A stretch of DNA of 12,032 nt from Faecalibacterium sp. UBA1360. Lineage in GTDB: Bacteria; Bacillota; Clostridia; Oscillospirales; Ruminococcaceae. This document shows, piece after piece, positions 5,659 through 12,032 of this stretch. The number at the start of each line of letters is the position of its first letter. The first letter of the stretch is position 1. A program made the translations under genes and the position numbers. The stretch covers positions 1-12,032 of the forward strand of contig DBRU01000090.1 of assembly GCA_002306375.1 (NCBI GenBank), given 5' to 3'. Under the pieces are notes generated by a model. The model was given only the letters and a program-made list of their open reading frames with translations, did not search any database and had not been told where the DNA came from.

Positions 5659-7269
5659 ATGCTGCCTTCGATGTTGTTGTTTCTGGCCGTTGTGATGCTC
5701 AGCGGCACGGCGTTCCACAAAATCAGCGCCCGCCTGGGCATTCCGGCATTGCTGGCGTTCTTATTTTTAGGGATGCTGTTCGGCTCGGACGGCCTGTTCA
5801 AGGTCGCCTTTGATGATTACGGCGTTACCGAACAGATCTGCTCGGTGGCGCTGGTGTTCATCATGTTTTACGGCGGCTTCGGCACCAACTGGCGCGCCGC
5901 CCGCCCGGTGGCCGCGCCCTCCATCCTGCTGTCCAGCCTGGGCACGCTGCTGACGGCTTTTCTGACCGGCGGGTTCTGCTGCCTGGTGCTGGGCATGCCT
6001 TTGCTGGAAGGACTTTTGTGCGGCGCGGTGCTGGGTTCCACCGACGCAGCGTCGGTGTTTTCGATCCTGCGGGCCCGCAGTCTGGCCCTGAAGGAAAACA
6101 CCGACTCGCTTTTGGAGGTGGAAAGCGGCAGCAACGACCCCTTTGCCTATATGCTGACCGCCGTATTGCTGACGGCCATGGAAAGCGGGTTCACCCCCCA
6201 AAGCGCAGTCCTGCTGCTGGTGCGGCAGCTGGTGTTTGGCCTTGCCTTCGGCTTTGGCGTGGGGTATGCGGCTTTGTGGTGCATACGGCGGCTGCGCACT
6301 TCGGCCGCCGGGTCAGATGCCATTTTCATGGTGGCGACGGCCCTGCTGGCCTACGCAGCCCCCACCCTTTTGGGCGGCAACGGCTTTTTGAGCGTGTACA
6401 TCGCGGGCATCTTGCTGGGCAACGCCGACGTGGGCGACAAAAGCACGCTGGTGCCTTTTTTTGACGGCTTGACCAGTATGATGCAGATGATCCTGTTTTT
6501 CCTGCTGGGGCTGTTGTCCTTCCCCTCCCGCATGCCGGCGGTGCTGGGCCCGGCCGTGGCCATCGCCCTGTTTCTGACGCTGGCGGCCCGGCCCATTGCC
6601 GTGTTTTTGCTGCTGGCCCCCTTCAAGGGCAGTGTGGCCCAGCGGCTGCTGGTGTCCTTTTCGGGGCTGCGGGGCGCGGCGTCGGTGGTGTTTGCGGTCA
6701 TGGCCGTGATCAGCCCGGCGTCTTTGGGGGTGGACATCTTCCACATCGTGTTCGTGGTGGTGCTGTTCTCCATCCTGGTCCAGGGGTCCCTGCTGCCCAC
6801 CGTCGCCCGCAAGCTGAACATGATCGACACGGGCGGCAACGTGCGCAAGACCTTTACCGACTATGTGGACGAAGCCCCCGTACAGTTCATCCAGGTGGCG
6901 GTGCCCGCCGGGCACGCCTGGTGCGGCCGGGCCGTGCGGGAACTGACCCTGCCGCCGGGCGCCATTCTGATCAGTGTGCGCCGCGGCGAGCAGGAGATCG
7001 CCCCCGGCGGCTCCACCCTCATTGAGGCCGGGGACCTGCTGGTGCTGTGCGCCCTGGAGCATGACAACGCCCCCATCGCCACTCTGACCGAAAAGGTGGT
7101 GGAGGCCGCCGACCTGGCCGACGGCACCCGCCTGGCCGATCTGCCCCGCCGGGCCGGAGCCCTGATCGTGCTGGTGCGCCGGGGCGAAGAATACCTGATC
7201 CCCAACGGGGATACGGTGCTGCACCCCGGGGATTTGCTGGTCATCAACCACACGGCCGCCCAGACCTGA
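5659..7269 (+). CDS. CPA1/NhaP-type cation (K+ or Na+)/proton antiporter with C-terminal RCK_C domains
   Basis: A 536-residue inner-membrane antiporter. Residues 1-385 hold about 12 hydrophobic segments typical of the sodium/hydrogen exchanger fold. GSTDAAS (126-132) and ESGSNDP (155-161) give the Asn159-Asp160 ion-binding pair of the electroneutral CPA1 group; SFSGLRGAASVVF (333-345) is the conserved later helix. After a linker come two related soluble modules. The first (about 405-468) runs from FIQVAVPAG to AGDLLVLCA and the second (about 488-532) ends HPGDLLVINH. Both look like RCK_C/TrkA_C, a regulatory ligand-binding domain of potassium transporters, and neither has a nucleotide-binding RCK_N part beside it. 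This favours a potassium/proton antiporter role in pH or potassium balance, though sodium cannot be excluded. It is a single-gene unit, divergent from glmS and convergent with pheT, with AGGAGAGG before the ATG. Confidence 0.92.
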   Translation: MLPSMLLFLAVVMLSGTAFHKISARLGIPALLAFLFLGMLFGSDGLFKVAFDDYGVTEQICSVALVFIMFYGGFGTNWRAARPVAAPSILLSSLGTLLTAFLTGGFCCLVLGMPLLEGLLCGAVLGSTDAASVFSILRARSLALKENTDSLLEVESGSNDPFAYMLTAVLLTAMESGFTPQSAVLLLVRQLVFGLAFGFGVGYAALWCIRRLRTSAAGSDAIFMVATALLAYAAPTLLGGNGFLSVYIAGILLGNADVGDKSTLVPFFDGLTSMMQMILFFLLGLLSFPSRMPAVLGPAVAIALFLTLAARPIAVFLLLAPFKGSVAQRLLVSFSGLRGAASVVFAVMAVISPASLGVDIFHIVFVVVLFSILVQGSLLPTVARKLNMIDTGGNVRKTFTDYVDEAPVQFIQVAVPAGHAWCGRAVRELTLPPGAILISVRRGEQEIAPGGSTLIEAGDLLVLCALEHDNAPIATLTEKVVEAADLADGTRLADLPRRAGALIVLVRRGEEYLIPNGDTVLHPGDLLVINHTAAQT

Positions 7270-7291
7270 CGACAAGAGCATCGCATAAGAA

Positions 7292-7340
7292 GACCCGGCC
7301 CCCGCTTTGTCTTGCGGCAAAGCGGGGGCCGGGTCCTTTT
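7292..7340. terminator. Bidirectional intrinsic terminator between the antiporter gene and pheT
   Basis: Perfect 18-bp stem (7292-7309 with 7318-7335) and the 8-base loop TCTTGCGG. On the plus strand CTTTTGTGT follows, ending the antiporter 23 bases after its stop. On the minus strand TTCTTATG follows, a weaker T tract, 38 bases after the pheT stop. Its position between convergent genes suggests it serves both. Confidence 0.88.
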
Positions 7341-7372
7341 GTGTATGGCGTTTTGCCGCCGAAGGGTCCGGG

Positions 7373-9793
7373 TCAGCGGATGTCGATGTTCAGGCGGTAT
7401 TTAAGGTTGCCCAGGATCTTCTTGACGAAGCGGTCCACCTCCTCGGCGGCCAGAGGCTTGCCCGCCGGGACAAAGTGCAGCGTGAAGGCCATGCTCTTTT
7501 TGCCTTCACCGATGGCGGCGCTGCGGTAGATGTCGAACAGCTCCACCTCGCCCAGGCTCGGGCAGGCGCGGCGCATTTCGGCCATGATGTCGCCGCAGGC
7601 GGTGTCCTCGTCGGCCACCAACGCCAGGTCGCGGGCCACGGTCTCGTACTCGGGCACCGGCACATAGCGCAGCGCGGCGCGGCGATGGGCCATCAGGGCG
7701 GCCCAGTCGATCTCGGCCAGGAAGATCTTCTGGTTGTCGCGGCTGTCCTTTGGCAGCTTGAGCTCGGCGGTCACGTCGTTGGCCAGCTTGCCGAACACGC
7801 CCACTTTTTCGTCGCCGCACAGGATGTCGGCGGAGATGCCGGGGTGCAGCCAGGGGGTGTCCTGGGCGCGGCGATAGTCAAAGGCGATGCCGAAGGCGGC
7901 GCCCAGGGCCTCCACGGCGCCCTTGAGGGTGAAGAAGTCCTCCCCTTCCCCGAAGGCCACCATACCCAGGTGCAGGCGTTCTTCGGGCAGTTCGGTCAGG
8001 GGCTGCTGGCGGGGCGCATAGACATTGGCCAGCTCGAACAGGCGGCCGGCGGCGTTGCCTTTTTTGAGGTTCTCCACAGCCACGTTGAGCAGCGACGGGG
8101 CCAGCAGCGAACGCATGATGGTCAGGTTGGAGCTTAAGGGGTTGAGGATGCGCACCACGTTGCGCTCGGGCGCGTCGGGCGCGATGTGCAAAGCGTCCAG
8201 GTCGGCGTCGGCATAGAAGGCCAGGGTGATGGCTTCAAAGAAGCCCTGGGCGCAGACGGCGTTCTTGGCCCTGGCCTGGCGCTGCTGTTCCTCGGTCAGA
8301 CCGCCGCCCGTGACGGTGGCCGCCTTGAGGAAGGTGGGCTTGATGTGCTCATAGCCGTATTCCCGGATGACTTCCTCGGCCAGGTCGGGCTCGCCGATCT
8401 CGATGTCCTCGCGCCACAGGGGGGCCACCACCTGCAAGGTGTCGCGGTCGGGCTGCAGTTCGATCTCAAAGCCCAGGCGGTACAAAATCTCCATGACCTC
8501 GTCGGCCGGGACCTCGATGCCCAGGATCGCATTGATGCGGCTGATGCGGGCGGAGAAGCGCTTGCCTTCCCGGGAAGCGCCGGCGGACACGTCGAACCGG
8601 CTGGCGGTGATCTCGCCGCAGCCCAGCTCCTGGATCAGGTGCAGCGCGCGGTTCATACCCAGTTCGGTGGTGTATTCCGAGACCCCCTTCTCGTAATGGC
8701 TGGAGGCGTCGGTGTTCTGGCCCAGGCTGCGGGCGGTCTTGCGGATGTTGTCCCGGGCGAACTTGGCGGACTCGAACAAAAGCTGGGTGGTGTTTTCGGT
8801 GATCTCGCTGTTGAGACCGCCCATGACGCCGGCCAGGGCCACGGGCTTGTGGCCGTCGCAGATGACCAGGTTCTGGTTGGTCAGGGTGAACTCCTTGCCG
8901 TCCAGGGTGGTGATGGTCTCGCCGTCGGCGGCGCGGCGCACGATGATCTGGCAGCTTTCCAGCGTGGCCATGTCAAAGGCGTGCATGGGCTGGCCGATCT
9001 CCAGCATAACGTAGTTCGTGATGTCCACCACGTTGGAGATGCTGCGCAGCCCGCACAGCGCCAGTTCCCGGCGCATCCAGCGGGGGGACTGGCCCGGGGT
9101 GATGTTGCGCACATAGTGCCCGATATAGCGCGGGCACAGGTCGGGGGCGTGCACCTCGATGGACAGGCGCGGGTCTACATAGTCCGACGCCACAAAGTCG
9201 GTGTCGGGCATGTTCAGGGGTTTGCCGAGAATGGCCGCCACCTCGCGGGCGATGCCCAGAATGCTCTGGCAGTCGGCGCGGTTGGCGGTGATGGAAATGT
9301 CGAAGATATATTCGTCCAGGCCCACCACCTTGCGGATGTCGTCGCCGGGGACGGTGTCCTTGGGCAGGTCGAGCAGGCCGTAGACCTCGGCCCCGGGGAA
9401 CAGGTCGTCGTTGAGGCCCAGTTCCTCGCCGGAGCAGAGCATGCCGTTGGATTCGACCCCGCGCAGGGCCTTGGCCCTGATCGTGATGCCGCCGGGCAGG
9501 GTGGCGCCGTCAAGGGCGGCGGGGGTGTGCATGCCCACATACACGTTGGGCGCGCCGGTGGAGATCTGGATGTCGTGACCGTAGGGGCCGCAGTCCACCT
9601 TGCAGATGTGCAGGTGGGTGCCCTCCTGGGGGACGGCCTCGGTCACGACGCCCACCACCACCTTGGAGATGCCCTCGCCCAGGTAGATGAGCTCTTCCAC
9701 CTCGAAGCCGCAGGAGAACAGCTTTTCCTGCAAGACTTCGGGCGTGACGTCAATGTCCACATAGCGCTTGAGCCAGCTGAACGGTACTTTCAT
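7373..9793 (-). CDS. pheT: Phenylalanine--tRNA ligase beta subunit
   Basis: A complete 806-residue subunit of the cytosolic alpha2-beta2 enzyme that charges tRNA-Phe. It has the bacterial order: N-terminal MKVPFSWLKRYVD, the EMAP/OB tRNA-binding domain (about 40-150, with LRGVESNGMLCSGEELGL at 110-127), the B3/B4 editing domain (about 210-385, with QPMHAFD at 268-274), the B5 domain (about 400-482, with SRINAILGIE and EEVIREYGYEHI), a synthetase-like core (about 490-690, with NPLSSNLTIMRSLLAPSLL at 551-569), and the FDX-ACB anticodon-stem domain (about 713-806, with PEYETVARDLALV). Length is normal and no landmark is missing. It follows pheS by 17 bases with GGGGAGGA as ribosome site, so both are made from the same T-box-controlled message. 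Confidence 0.98.
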   Translation of the reverse strand: MKVPFSWLKRYVDIDVTPEVLQEKLFSCGFEVEELIYLGEGISKVVVGVVTEAVPQEGTHLHICKVDCGPYGHDIQISTGAPNVYVGMHTPAALDGATLPGGITIRAKALRGVESNGMLCSGEELGLNDDLFPGAEVYGLLDLPKDTVPGDDIRKVVGLDEYIFDISITANRADCQSILGIAREVAAILGKPLNMPDTDFVASDYVDPRLSIEVHAPDLCPRYIGHYVRNITPGQSPRWMRRELALCGLRSISNVVDITNYVMLEIGQPMHAFDMATLESCQIIVRRAADGETITTLDGKEFTLTNQNLVICDGHKPVALAGVMGGLNSEITENTTQLLFESAKFARDNIRKTARSLGQNTDASSHYEKGVSEYTTELGMNRALHLIQELGCGEITASRFDVSAGASREGKRFSARISRINAILGIEVPADEVMEILYRLGFEIELQPDRDTLQVVAPLWREDIEIGEPDLAEEVIREYGYEHIKPTFLKAATVTGGGLTEEQQRQARAKNAVCAQGFFEAITLAFYADADLDALHIAPDAPERNVVRILNPLSSNLTIMRSLLAPSLLNVAVENLKKGNAAGRLFELANVYAPRQQPLTELPEERLHLGMVAFGEGEDFFTLKGAVEALGAAFGIAFDYRRAQDTPWLHPGISADILCGDEKVGVFGKLANDVTAELKLPKDSRDNQKIFLAEIDWAALMAHRRAALRYVPVPEYETVARDLALVADEDTACGDIMAEMRRACPSLGEVELFDIYRSAAIGEGKKSMAFTLHFVPAGKPLAAEEVDRFVKKILGNLKYRLNIDIR

Positions 9794-9810
9794 GGTATTT
9801 TGTCCTCCCC

Positions 9811-10833
9811 TCAGCCTTTGAACTGGCGCAAGAAGCGCAGGTCGTTTTCAAACATCAGGCCGATGTTGTTGATGCCGTACTTGAGCATGGCGATGCGCTC
9901 GATGCCGATGCCGAACGCAAAGCCGGAATATTCCTCGGGGTCGATGCCGCAGTTTTTGAGCACGTTCTGGTGCACGACGCCCGCGCCCAGCACTTCGATC
10001 CAGCCGGTGTGCTTGCACAGACCGCAGCCCTTGCCGCCGCACTCGAAGCAGGAGACGTCCACCTCCACGCTGGGTTCGGTGAAGGGGAAGTAGGACGGGC
10101 GCAGTCGGGTCTTGACGCTGGGTCCGAACAGGGCCTGGACGAACTTGTCCAGCATGCCCTGCAGATCGCACAGGGTGATGTTCTTGTCCACCACAAGCCC
10201 TTCCATCTGATGAAACATGGGGGAATGGGTGGCGTCGGAGTCGGAGCGGAACACACGGCCGGGCACCAGCACCTTGATGGGCGGGCGCTGGGCGTCCATG
10301 ACGCGGATCTGCCCGCCGCTGGTCTGGGTGCGCAGCACGATGTCCTCGGCCACATAGAAGGTGTCCTGCATATCCCGGGCGGGATGGTTCTTGGGCACGT
10401 TGAGGCGGGTGAAGTTGTGCTCGTCGTCCTCGATCTCGGGGCCTTCGTAAATCTCAAAGCCCATGCCGGCAAACACGTCGATGATCTCGTTCTTCACCAG
10501 CGTGATGGGGTGCAGCCCGCCGGTGGGCGCAGCCTTGCCGGGCAGGGTGATGTCCACGGCCTCGGCCTTGTTGCGTTCTTCCAGTTCGGCGGCCTCGATC
10601 TTTTGGGACAAGGCCTGGTAGACGCCCTCGGCCCAGACCTTGCAGTCGTTGATGAGCTTGCCGGCGGCGGGGCGGTCCTCTTTGGCCACATCCCGCAGGC
10701 TCTTGGTCAGGCCGGTGACGGCCCCGTTCTTGCTGAGGTATTTCTGCCAGAAGGCGGAAAGCTCCTCTTTGTTGTGCACGGCGTCGCAGTCGGCTTGCAG
10801 CTGTGCGCGCAGTGCGTCGATCTTCTGTTGCAT
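9811..10833 (-). CDS. pheS: Phenylalanine--tRNA ligase alpha subunit
   Basis: A complete 340-residue catalytic subunit that activates phenylalanine and transfers it to tRNA-Phe. The N-terminal coiled coil (about 1-90) is followed by the class II core: motif 1 around GFEIYEGPEIEDD (125-137), motif 2 FRSDSDATHSPMFHQMEG (195-212), the FTEPSVEVDVSC strand (251-262) and motif 3 GFAFGIGIERIAMLKYG (304-320). Four cysteines (262, 265, 270, 273) form a CxxC-x4-CxxC cluster that may bind zinc, as in many Firmicutes PheS. The in-frame extension to 10992 is rejected because it overlaps the T-box element; the ATG at 10833 has AGGAGAGG eight bases upstream and the expected MQQKIDALR start. It is the first gene of the pheST operon. 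Confidence 0.98.
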   Translation of the reverse strand: MQQKIDALRAQLQADCDAVHNKEELSAFWQKYLSKNGAVTGLTKSLRDVAKEDRPAAGKLINDCKVWAEGVYQALSQKIEAAELEERNKAEAVDITLPGKAAPTGGLHPITLVKNEIIDVFAGMGFEIYEGPEIEDDEHNFTRLNVPKNHPARDMQDTFYVAEDIVLRTQTSGGQIRVMDAQRPPIKVLVPGRVFRSDSDATHSPMFHQMEGLVVDKNITLCDLQGMLDKFVQALFGPSVKTRLRPSYFPFTEPSVEVDVSCFECGGKGCGLCKHTGWIEVLGAGVVHQNVLKNCGIDPEEYSGFAFGIGIERIAMLKYGINNIGLMFENDLRFLRQFKG

Positions 10834-10886
10834 GATTCGCACCTCTCCTTTGTTTGTTGTTGGGGTCTGCGGGACGAAGTCACAAC

Positions 10887-10927
10887 AAAAAAGGCCTCGT
10901 CCCTGATGCTGTGTCAGGGACGAAGCC
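10887..10927 (-). terminator. T-box-controlled terminator ahead of pheS
   Basis: 14-bp stem (10927-10914 with 10906-10893, one G-U pair), the 7-base loop CACAGCA, and six T (10892-10887). It ends 53 bases before the pheS ATG. Its 5' arm contains TCCC (10920-10917), which can pair with the GGG of the T-box motif, so terminator and antiterminator exclude each other. Confidence 0.93.
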
Positions 10928-11196
10928 GTAAAAACTCCGCGGTACCACCCGTGTTCCGCCGCAAGGCGCGGCGGCGCTCTGGGGACGGGCAACGGCAGAA
11001 CGCCGGGCCCATCCGTTCGCCGTAACGGGGCGCGCCGTTCCGCACTACTGAGCCCCTGGCAGGGCCGTTCCCGCGGACCACTCGGGAGCGAACTTCAGCG
11101 CGGGACCCTTGGGGCGGCTTTCAGCCGGTGACCGCCCTCTCTTGTGCCGGATCGTCGTCGCGTACTTTCTCCGTCAGCGTGTTTTGCAAGATAACG
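10887..11196 (-). ncRNA. T-box riboswitch, tRNA-Phe responsive
   Basis: A cis-acting leader RNA that reads the charging state of tRNA. The T-box motif GGGTGGTACCGCGG (10950-10937) is canonical and holds the TGG bulge that pairs with the uncharged tRNA acceptor end. Upstream, Stem I shows AGAGAGGG (about 11143), GGCTGAAAGCC (11126-11116) and GAAGTTCGCTCCCGAGT, in which the specifier is TTC (11092-11090), a phenylalanine codon. This agrees with the gene it controls. When uncharged tRNA-Phe binds, the antiterminator forms and pheST is transcribed; otherwise the terminator at 10927-10887 stops transcription. The 5' limit is set from the promoter and is approximate. Confidence 0.95.
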
Positions 11197-11202
11197 CTAC
11201 CA

Positions 11203-11231
11203 ATTATAGGCGCAGGAACGGGGTTTGTCAA
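11203..11231 (-). promoter_or_regulatory. Consensus promoter of the T-box/pheST operon
   Basis: TTGACA (11231-11226), exactly 17 bases, then TATAAT (11208-11203) on the minus strand: a perfect vegetative promoter. The predicted start near 11196 gives a leader of about 360 bases, right for a T-box. It begins 16 bases after the stop of the upstream membrane protein gene. No terminator separates the two, so some read-through from valS is possible. Confidence 0.92.
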
Positions 11232-11247
11232 GCCCGGCGCAGACCGG

Positions 11248-11631
11248 TCACGACCGGCGGCGCCGGCTCGAAAGCCCCCCGAGGCCCCAGACCAGCCAGG
11301 CCAGCGCGCAGCCCAGCACGGGGGCGATGCACCAGACGCCCGCCAGGACCCAGGCCCTGGCATCCCAATCGGCGATGGCCACGAACACCAGCACCGGCAC
11401 GGCGAGCAGGACCAGGGGCACCGCAAAGCGCCAGACCACCCGCGCCCTGCGGCACAAGATCAGCTGCAAAAAGAACATGGGGATCAGATGGGAGTACAAA
11501 AGCAACCCCTGGTGCCAGGACGGGATGTTCAGGGGCAGCTGCGAAAAGGCGGAGACAAAAACCACCCCATAGGCGGCCATGGTCAGCCCGAACAGAGCCC
11601 ACAAAACGCGGTCGGCGGTCGCTTTTTTCAT
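11248..11631 (-). CDS. Small four-helix membrane protein of unknown function
   Basis: I do not recognise a family for this 127-residue protein. It has four hydrophobic segments (about 9-30, 43-59, 67-86 and 93-117), starts MKKATADRVLW with a short positive N-terminus, and ends in SSRRRRS, whose arginines predict a cytoplasmic C-terminus. TM1 and TM4 are rich in tryptophan and small residues. No catalytic or metal-binding motif is visible. GGGGAGAGAA stands directly before the ATG, supporting this start. It begins 53 bases after the valS stop with no terminator between them, so it is probably the last gene of the valS transcript, and it ends just before the pheST promoter. Functional links to either synthetase are not evident. 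A longer overlapping frame on the same strand lacks such a ribosome site and looks like a shadow. Confidence 0.72.
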   Translation of the reverse strand: MKKATADRVLWALFGLTMAAYGVVFVSAFSQLPLNIPSWHQGLLLYSHLIPMFFLQLILCRRARVVWRFAVPLVLLAVPVLVFVAIADWDARAWVLAGVWCIAPVLGCALAWLVWGLGGLSSRRRRS

Positions 11632-11684
11632 TTCTCTCCCCTCCCCTGTTTTTGGGTGCGGATCGTGTTTCCAACGCCAACGCT

Positions 11685-12032
11685 TCAGGACAAAGCCGCG
11701 ATGGATTGCAGGATGCCGTTGTGCTTGTCCTTGGCGGCGGTGAGCTTATTGCGGGTCTCCTCCACCAGGGCGGCGGGGGCCTTTTCCACAAAGCGGGGGT
11801 TGTCCAGCTGCTTCTGGAACATGGCCACTTCCTTCTCGTTCTTGGCCAGCTCCTTTTGCAGGCGGGCCAGTTCCTTCTCCCGGTCGATGAGTTCCATCAT
11901 GGGGATGAAGCCCCGGGCCGCGGGGGTCACCACCGTGACCATGCCCTCGGCCCCGGCGTCGAACTTGTCGGTCAGGGTCACGTCGGTGGCAAAGGCAAAG
12001 CGGGCCAGGTAGGCGCTGCCCTTCTCAAAGGC
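11685..12032 (-). CDS. valS: Valine--tRNA ligase, C-terminal 115 residues
   Basis: The C-terminus of valyl-tRNA synthetase; the catalytic and editing domains lie beyond the right edge. The fragment has the end of the anticodon-binding domain, then the typical C-terminal arm: PMMELIDREKELARLQKEL followed by a charged, leucine-rich coiled coil (about 45-113) with the hallmark NPRFVEKAP (78-86) between its two helices. This antiparallel coiled coil clamps the tRNA-Val elbow in known structures. The usual ending is intact at AALS, so the gene is complete on this side. Reading continues open to the last base of the window. It is followed by the small membrane protein gene. Confidence 0.95.
   Translation of the reverse strand, partial: AFEKGSAYLARFAFATDVTLTDKFDAGAEGMVTVVTPAARGFIPMMELIDREKELARLQKELAKNEKEVAMFQKQLDNPRFVEKAPAALVEETRNKLTAAKDKHNGILQSIAALS

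Noticed and set aside
6313..7320. Minus-strand open frame of 335 codons opposite the antiporter
   Set aside because: His/Gln-rich shadow that starts inside the bidirectional terminator.
8186..10093. Plus-strand open frame of 635 codons opposite pheT and the end of pheS
   Set aside because: Antisense shadow; it crosses the pheS-pheT boundary, where no real gene would be expected, and has no recognisable protein.
11244..11257. Inverted repeat CCGGTC-AC-GACCGG as a terminator after the small membrane protein
   Set aside because: The 2-base loop is too tight for the full stem, it overlaps the stop codon, and no T run follows.

Overview
The window looks like chromosomal core DNA from a GC-rich, low-oxygen Gram-positive gut bacterium of the class Clostridia, most likely Oscillospirales near Faecalibacterium, Gemmiger or Subdoligranulum. 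This placement is inference. It rests on strong GGAGG-type ribosome sites, a T-box riboswitch ahead of pheS, GC-rich codon use, and the style of the PheS, GlmS and dehydratase proteins. There are eight protein genes, two of them cut by the window ends, and only one reads on the plus strand. I see no mobile element, CRISPR array, tRNA, rRNA or clear sign of horizontal transfer.

Region 1 (1-3300, minus strand). At the left edge is the N-terminus of a probable sugar-diacid/PucR-type regulator. Upstream of it is a two-gene cassette: a membrane-anchored nucleotide-sugar 4,6-dehydratase (CapD/WbpM/PglF type), then a small PglC-type phosphoglycosyl transferase 6 bases behind it. The cassette has its own extended -10 promoter and probably a terminator at about 400-432. 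Such a pair makes a modified UDP-sugar and loads it on undecaprenyl phosphate, the first committed steps of a surface glycan or glycoprotein.

Region 2 (3300-5650). glmS (minus strand) makes glucosamine-6-phosphate, the precursor of UDP-GlcNAc and so the likely source of the dehydratase substrate. It has a near-consensus promoter and a leader of only about 50 bases, so it carries no glmS ribozyme. The 290-base spacer beyond its promoter holds a strong minus-strand terminator with no gene in front of it, which may mark a small RNA.

Region 3 (5583-7340, plus strand). A CPA1/NhaP-type cation/proton antiporter has two C-terminal RCK_C-like modules. It ends at an 18-bp hairpin shared with the convergent pheST operon.

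Region 4 (7373-12032, minus strand). pheS and pheT encode the two subunits of phenylalanyl-tRNA synthetase. They are driven by a perfect TTGACA-N17-TATAAT promoter and a T-box leader with a UUC (Phe) specifier. Upstream are a four-helix membrane protein of unknown function and the C-terminus of valyl-tRNA synthetase.

Overall this is ordinary housekeeping sequence with rich, readable regulation. I did not find a convincing new defence, mobile or biosynthetic system. The points most worth a second look are the orphan terminator/spacer at 5318-5582, the terminator-promoter overlap at 3232-3284 and the minimal dehydratase/transferase cassette.
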